Source: Microcebus murinus (taxonomy: Eukaryota; Chordata; Mammalia; Primates; Cheirogaleidae). Taken from it: DNA of 64,000 nucleotides. Position numbers and translations under genes: made by a program. The notes beneath the pieces are model-generated. The model searched no databases. It saw nothing but the letters and a program-made list of their open reading frames with translations, and was not told where the DNA came from. Shown here piece by piece: positions 61,635-64,000 of this stretch. How positions within the stretch are numbered: the first letter of the stretch is position 1; every line of letters begins with the position of its first letter. Location of the stretch: the NCBI RefSeq assembly GCF_040939455.1, contig NC_134116.1:45833400-45897399 (forward strand), in the 5' to 3' direction.

Positions 61635-63058
61635 GCCCCATCAAGATGGCGGATGAGAAACACTGCCAGACAGAGTGTCTCTGCAGAAAAGACAGATTCT
61701 AGCAGAAATTAGAAAAAAGAAGCAAGAAGACGAGCATACAGCGCACGAGGGCTGGAAGGAGGGGTACCTGAGACCCCGGGAGACTCCACGGGAGGAGGCT
61801 ACGGAGGAGAACTGGAGGCTGAGACCACCGGAGCAACCCGGAGACCAGCGGCAAGGGTAGGTGGATTTGCTGTTCCCACTCCCCTGCATTCGGGACTGCT
61901 GGTGGGCTCCCCAGTGGGTGGAGAGACCTGCGGACACCAGCCCAGAGACAGCTGCCGCCAGCGGTGAGCCTGTAGCAGACATGGCACCAGGCTCCAAACT
62001 CCCTTCCGGCACATCTGTGTGCACAGACCCCAGCTGCACGGGAGGCGCCATATTGCCTCCCCCTCCCCTCCGCCGAGCCTACCCGCGGCTGCCCAGAGAG
62101 ATAATACAGCCACCAGCCGGAGGCACCTCCAGGGAACAGGACCTTCCCTTTTGGGACCCTACAGCTGACTCAGGGGAACTCAGTCTGTGAGCTCCCTACC
62201 TGAACGCCCTCCTAGGTGCTGCTGGCACGGTGTTCCCAGGAGAACAGTGCCGACTCAGAGGCTGAGAGACATAGACCCAGCTTGGGCTCCCTGTGGGTGA
62301 ATTGGGATCAGAACTCCTCTCCCTGCTGGGGATACAGTTTGAACTCTGGGACCCAGAGGTCGGAACTGCAGACCATATCCAGTGCACCCAGGGCTAGCAT
62401 TGCCCGGGGCACAGAAGGGTTATACATGAACAGCCTACTGAGGTGTGTGTGCCTTCTGGGCAGATCAGCATCCTAGAGGGCAACCCTCCTCCCAAAAGGA
62501 GGCCATACGCCCAGCCCAGGTGGTGTTCCTGCGCAGGGAATCTCCCCACCAGCATCACAGTCCGGGGAGGCCTGGTGGTGTGTGGTCTGGCCTGCTGGCA
62601 GAGACACAGGAGTAGCTGCGGAGTTGGGGAGGGTGGAAAGAAGTGAGGCCTGCTCCAGACTGCGGGTCTCAGACAGCCCCACCCCCACACACAGACTTTC
62701 TGGCTGAGCGGGACCATTCCAGCCCTGCCCGGACAGCTTTTCCTGGAAGCAGAGAACAGAACTTTGACCACTGCTAATGACATTGGTGGTGCCTGAGGGC
62801 AGGCTTACCCAACCCAGCTCCGCCCAGAGCAAGAGCTGATAACAGGACACAAAATCAACAGCATAGCCTGTTCCTCCAAGCAAGCGCCACCTACTGACAG
62901 GGACGGCATCCTGCACAGCCTTTTCCTGGCACCCACTGAGTCAATATACAGGGAGTGGTCCAATCTCACCCACAGACACCACCTAACGGCTCAGAACTAA
63001 ACAAGGTGTGTGAATACCCAAACAAAAACCTAAAGGAAAGAAACAACAACGGATCGAC
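61635..63058 (+). promoter_or_regulatory. L1 5' UTR with internal promoter
   Basis: A 1.4-kb GC-rich segment preceding ORF1, acting in intact L1 as an internal RNA polymerase II promoter that sits inside the transcribed unit. CpG sites cluster around 62040-62100 (CCGCCGAGCC, CCGCGGCTGCCC). Open frames on both strands inside it (for example minus 61641-62051 and 62473-62916) are discussed in the findings; none is supported as a gene. Confidence 0.85.
61642..61652 (+). promoter_or_regulatory. YY1-type site at the L1 5' end
   Basis: CAAGATGGCGG within the first 20 bases of the element is the classical YY1 core (AAGATGGC), which in human L1 directs accurate initiation at the first base. Conservation of the motif and its position suggests the same role here. 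Confidence 0.75.
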
Positions 63059-64000
63059 ATGGGAAGAAATCAGCAAAAGAACTCAGGAAATATGAAGAAC
63101 CAAACAGAAAACACACCCCCAAAGAGGAGCACCAGCCCCCTAGAAACGGACACCAACCCAAATCAGGCAACCAATATGACAGAAGAGGAATTTCGTATGT
63201 GGACCATAAGAACACTCATCGACCTGCAACAACAACTCAATAACCAACACAAAGAAACCAAAAAAAGCCTCCAGGATATGGAACAAAGGTTCACTAAAGA
63301 GATCGACACAGTGAAGAAAACTTTAACCGAAGTCCTGGAGATGAAGAATCAATTCAGGGAACTACAAAATACAGTTGAAAGTCTCAAGAACAGGGTAGAT
63401 CAAACAGAAGAAAGAATCTCAGAGATTGAAGATAACACCTTTCAATTAAATAAATCAGTCACAGAGATAGAGCAGAGAAACAAGAGAAAAGAGCAAAGCC
63501 TACAAGAGCTGTAGGATTATGTGAAAAAACCTAACGTGAGAGTCATAGGGTTAGCAGAAGGGGAAGAAGACAACACTCAAGAGCTGGACAAGCGTTTTGA
63601 AGATATAATAGAGGAAAATTTCCCAGGCCTTGCTCAAAATCTTGATATACAAGTTCAAGAAGCCCAGAGGACCTCTGGGAGATTCAATACAAACAGGAAG
63701 ACGTCACATCATGCAGTCATCAGACTGACCAAAATATCAACTAAAGAGGCCCTTCTAAGAGCTGTAAGAAGAAAGAAGCAAGTAACCTACAAGAGAAAGC
63801 CAGTACGAATAACATCAGACTTCTCTAATGAGACATTAAAAGCAAAGAGAGACTGGGGCCCCATTCTCACTCTTCTGAAACAAAACAATGCCCAGCCTAG
63901 AATCTTATTCCCTGCAAAACTAAGCTTCATATATGAAGGAGAAATAAAGACATTCTCAGATAAGCAAAGTCTCAGAGAATTCACCAAGACAAGACCAGCC
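63059..64000 (+). pseudogene. L1 ORF1 (RNA-binding protein), one nonsense codon, incomplete at window end
   Basis: ORF1 encodes the trimeric nucleic-acid-binding chaperone that packages L1 RNA. From ATG at 63059 (MGRNQQKNSGNMKNQ) the frame shows a basic N-terminus and a long coiled coil (about residues 45-150; LQQQLNNQHKETKKSLQ, ERISEIEDNTFQLN). A TAG at 63512-63514 follows LQEL; the neighbouring frame (DYVKKPNVRVIG) continues without stop or frameshift to the window end, including the RRM-like part and the C-terminal domain words TLKAKRDWGPI, AKLSFIYEGEIKTF and DKQSLREF. The TAG probably replaces a Trp codon (TGG). This position is about 314 codons in; human ORF1 has 338. Confidence 0.93.

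Larger units (their letters stand above)
61635..64000 (+). mobile_element. L1 retrotransposon, 5' end present, cut by the window edge
   Basis: Starts near CCCCATCAAGATGGCGG and contains the whole 5' UTR (61635-63058) and the first 314 codons of ORF1. GC-rich composition changes abruptly at the left edge against the AT-rich flank, as expected for an inserted element. Only the 3' side is missing because the window ends. It is much less decayed than the other L1 copies here: ORF1 has one nonsense codon and no frameshift in 942 bases. It belongs to the strepsirrhine L1 lineage. Confidence 0.95.

Overview
This window is non-coding DNA from a mammalian nuclear genome, built almost entirely of layered transposable elements in AT-rich sequence. 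I see no host protein-coding gene, tRNA, rRNA, CRISPR array or operon-like structure. The source is best read as a strepsirrhine (lemur or loris type) primate. The Alu copies carry a middle linker with an ATTAATTTCTTTCTA-type segment (about 13430-13450, 22815-22830, 57550-57570, and in the other orientation at 8070-8090), and the young L1 3' ends share a TTTCAGCATATTATGGGGG-type antisense signature (10675, 32653, 51650). Both look like lemuriform rather than monkey or ape families; this is recognition from memory, not a search.

Layout. 1-6.4 kb: ancient MIR and L2 fragments in unassigned sequence. 6.4-8.5 kb: an MLT1 (ERVL-MaLR) LTR split by a nearly full-length Hsmar1-like mariner and an Alu. 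8.5-20 kb: scattered L1 3' ends, Alu copies and MIR. 20-24 kb: an L1 3' half split by a solo ERV1-like LTR with a 4-bp target duplication, then an MST LTR and two Alus. 27-31 kb: L1, L2 and a triple nest (MLT1, containing an opposite MLT1, containing an L1 3' end). 32.6-38.7 kb: a 1.7-kb truncated L1, a Tigger-like miniature element, an older L1, an L2 split by an LTR and a MIR, and another MLT1. 40.1-44.0 kb: a 3.9-kb L1 with its 5' half inverted (twin-priming structure). 45-53 kb: L2, Alu, MIR, an old L1 and a decayed ERVL-like element. 53-61.6 kb: mostly unassigned AT-rich sequence with one MLT1 and one Alu. 61.6 kb to the end: the first 2.4 kb of an L1 that may be full length, with a GC-rich 5' UTR promoter and an ORF1 broken by one nonsense codon.

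Nothing here works together as a pathway. The only functional logic is that of retrotransposons and DNA transposons: promoters, target-site duplications, poly-A tails, inverted terminal repeats and decayed transposase or reverse-transcriptase frames. Element limits without a visible target duplication are approximate, and family names are from memory. I found no convincing undescribed biological system. The observations most worth checking are the Hsmar1-like mariner in an apparently strepsirrhine genome, the near-intact L1 at the right edge, the twin-primed L1 and the solo LTR whose family I cannot name.
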